A DNA stretch of 6,157 nucleotides from Gordonia sp. (in: high G+C Gram-positive bacteria) (GTDB lineage Bacteria; Actinomycetota; Actinomycetes; Mycobacteriales; Mycobacteriaceae). Position 1 is the stretch's first letter. The number at the start of each line of letters is the position of its first letter. Positions 5,845 to 6,157 of the stretch are shown here, one piece after another. The notes beneath the pieces were generated by a model that ran no database searches, was not told where the DNA came from, and saw only the letters and a list, made by a program, of their open reading frames with translations. Location of the stretch: contig JASLJL010000523.1 in the NCBI GenBank assembly GCA_030152405.1, positions 1-6,157 on the forward strand. Reading direction: 5' to 3'. The position numbers were made by a program, and so were the translations under genes.

Positions 5845-5889
5845 GGTTTCGACACCGAACTCGCTCGCGCTCGCTCGGGCTCAACCACC
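5845..5889. repeat. GGTTTCGAC...CTCAACCACC intergenic repeat-like element
   Basis: The 45-base segment begins GGTTTCGACACCG, has a CTCGCTCGCGCTCGCTCG core (5860-5877), and ends CTCAACCACC. I recall this boundary pattern (GGTGGTTGAG...GTCGAAACC on the other strand) as a high-copy short intergenic repeat in Gordonia-like actinobacteria; only one copy is in this window. CCGA (5855-5858) can pair with TCGG (5875-5878) and the ends pair partly, so it may act as a hairpin terminator between the two convergent genes. It includes the last codons and stop of the SnoaL-like gene. Confidence 0.5.
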
Positions 5890-6157
5890 ATGCGAGGGAC
5901 GCAGCAGATCGCGCGGCTCATCGGACCCGTCGACGATGCGCGCCGTCCGATGCGAGACCCGCCAGCCGTCGTCGGTCCTGACCAGCTCCCACCGATTCGC
6001 GGTGAGACGCAGTACCGCGAAACCGTCGCCCTTCGACCGGCGGACGACCAATTGCGAATAGCTGCGAACAGTCGCCGCGTCGCCGCGCAGGTCGATCTGC
6101 GGGGCGCTCATCACGTGCCCACAACCATGCGCGATCAAGCTCTGATGAGCTTCGCCG
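5881..6157 (-). CDS. SnoaL-like / NTF2-like protein, C-terminal part (5' end outside window)
   Basis: The frame is open to the window edge and ends with TGA at 5881-5883. The visible 91 residues contain GCGHVMSAPQIDLRGDAATV, the beta-strand SYSQLVVRR, then TANRWELVRTDDGWRVSHRT and ARIVDGSDEPRDLL. The order H-x-M...D-x-x-G-D-x-A followed by NRWE-L-x-R-x-x-D-G-W-R-(V/I) is the usual C-terminal half of SnoaL_4/NTF2-fold proteins. These are small cone-shaped domains that act as cyclases, dehydratases or isomerases or bind small molecules. A TTG at 6136-6138 could be called as a start, but the family-like sequence continues upstream (GEAHQSLIAHG), so I treat the gene as partial. No function can be named. 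The terminal Gly-Gly-stop is encoded by the repeat-like element. Confidence 0.82.
   Translation of the reverse strand, partial: GEAHQSLIAHGCGHVMSAPQIDLRGDAATVRSYSQLVVRRSKGDGFAVLRLTANRWELVRTDDGWRVSHRTARIVDGSDEPRDLLRPSHGG

Noticed and set aside
5234..5884. A 216-codon open frame opposite tetR
   Set aside because: It lies antisense to a clear TetR gene, is of biased composition, and spans the intergenic palindrome; no domain is recognisable.
6136..6138. TTG as start of a complete 85-residue SnoaL-like protein
   Set aside because: Frame and family resemblance continue upstream to the window edge, and an NTF2 fold needs roughly 50 more residues, so the gene is cut by the window.
1..6157. CRISPR arrays, tRNA/rRNA genes, insertion sequences, phage genes or toxin-antitoxin pairs
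   Set aside because: No regularly spaced repeats, no cloverleaf or rRNA-like stretches, no transposase or integrase motifs, and no small paired genes were found; the intein is the only clear mobile element.

Overview
This is a GC-rich chromosomal window from a high-GC actinobacterium, most likely of the Gordonia/Williamsia/Rhodococcus type (Mycobacteriales). The grounds are strong G/C preference at codon third positions, GTG/TTG starts, apparently leaderless promoters, DnaA boxes of the actinobacterial form TTGTCCACA, and a GGTTTCGAC...CTCAACCACC intergenic repeat that I recall from Gordonia-like genomes. The genus is inference; the class is well supported.

Left part (1-2907). The 3' end of an alpha/beta-hydrolase gene (+) converges on dnaB (-), with a long hairpin between them. 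dnaB encodes the replicative helicase and is interrupted exactly in the Walker A loop (GK/ST) by a 276-residue intein. The intein starts with Ala and carries the Trp/Cys/Thr triplet of class 3 inteins. Its central LAGLIDADG-like endonuclease region has lost the expected acidic residues of both motifs. Upstream of dnaB is a 389-base non-coding region with a predicted promoter and two perfect DnaA boxes immediately behind it, plus weaker box-like sites.

Middle part (2908-5272). A two-gene operon on the minus strand encodes an MpaB-family (DUF2236) putative heme oxygenase and, through an ATGA overlap, an AttH/CrtC-type lipocalin-like protein. The second gene is broken by a one-base frameshift at a run of four T. 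Divergent to the operon is a TetR-family regulator gene. A perfect 8+4+8 palindrome lies between them, over the mpaB-like -10 and the tetR -35 zone. Both genes look leaderless. The simplest reading is a TetR-controlled hydrophobic-compound oxidation unit that also represses its own regulator.

Right part (5273-6157). tetR (+) converges on a SnoaL/NTF2-like gene (-) that runs off the window. Between them is a short repeat-like element that also supplies the last two glycine codons and the stop of the SnoaL-like gene.

The items most worth following are the class 3 intein in the helicase P-loop, the DnaA-box cluster at the dnaB promoter, and the frameshifted partner of the oxygenase.
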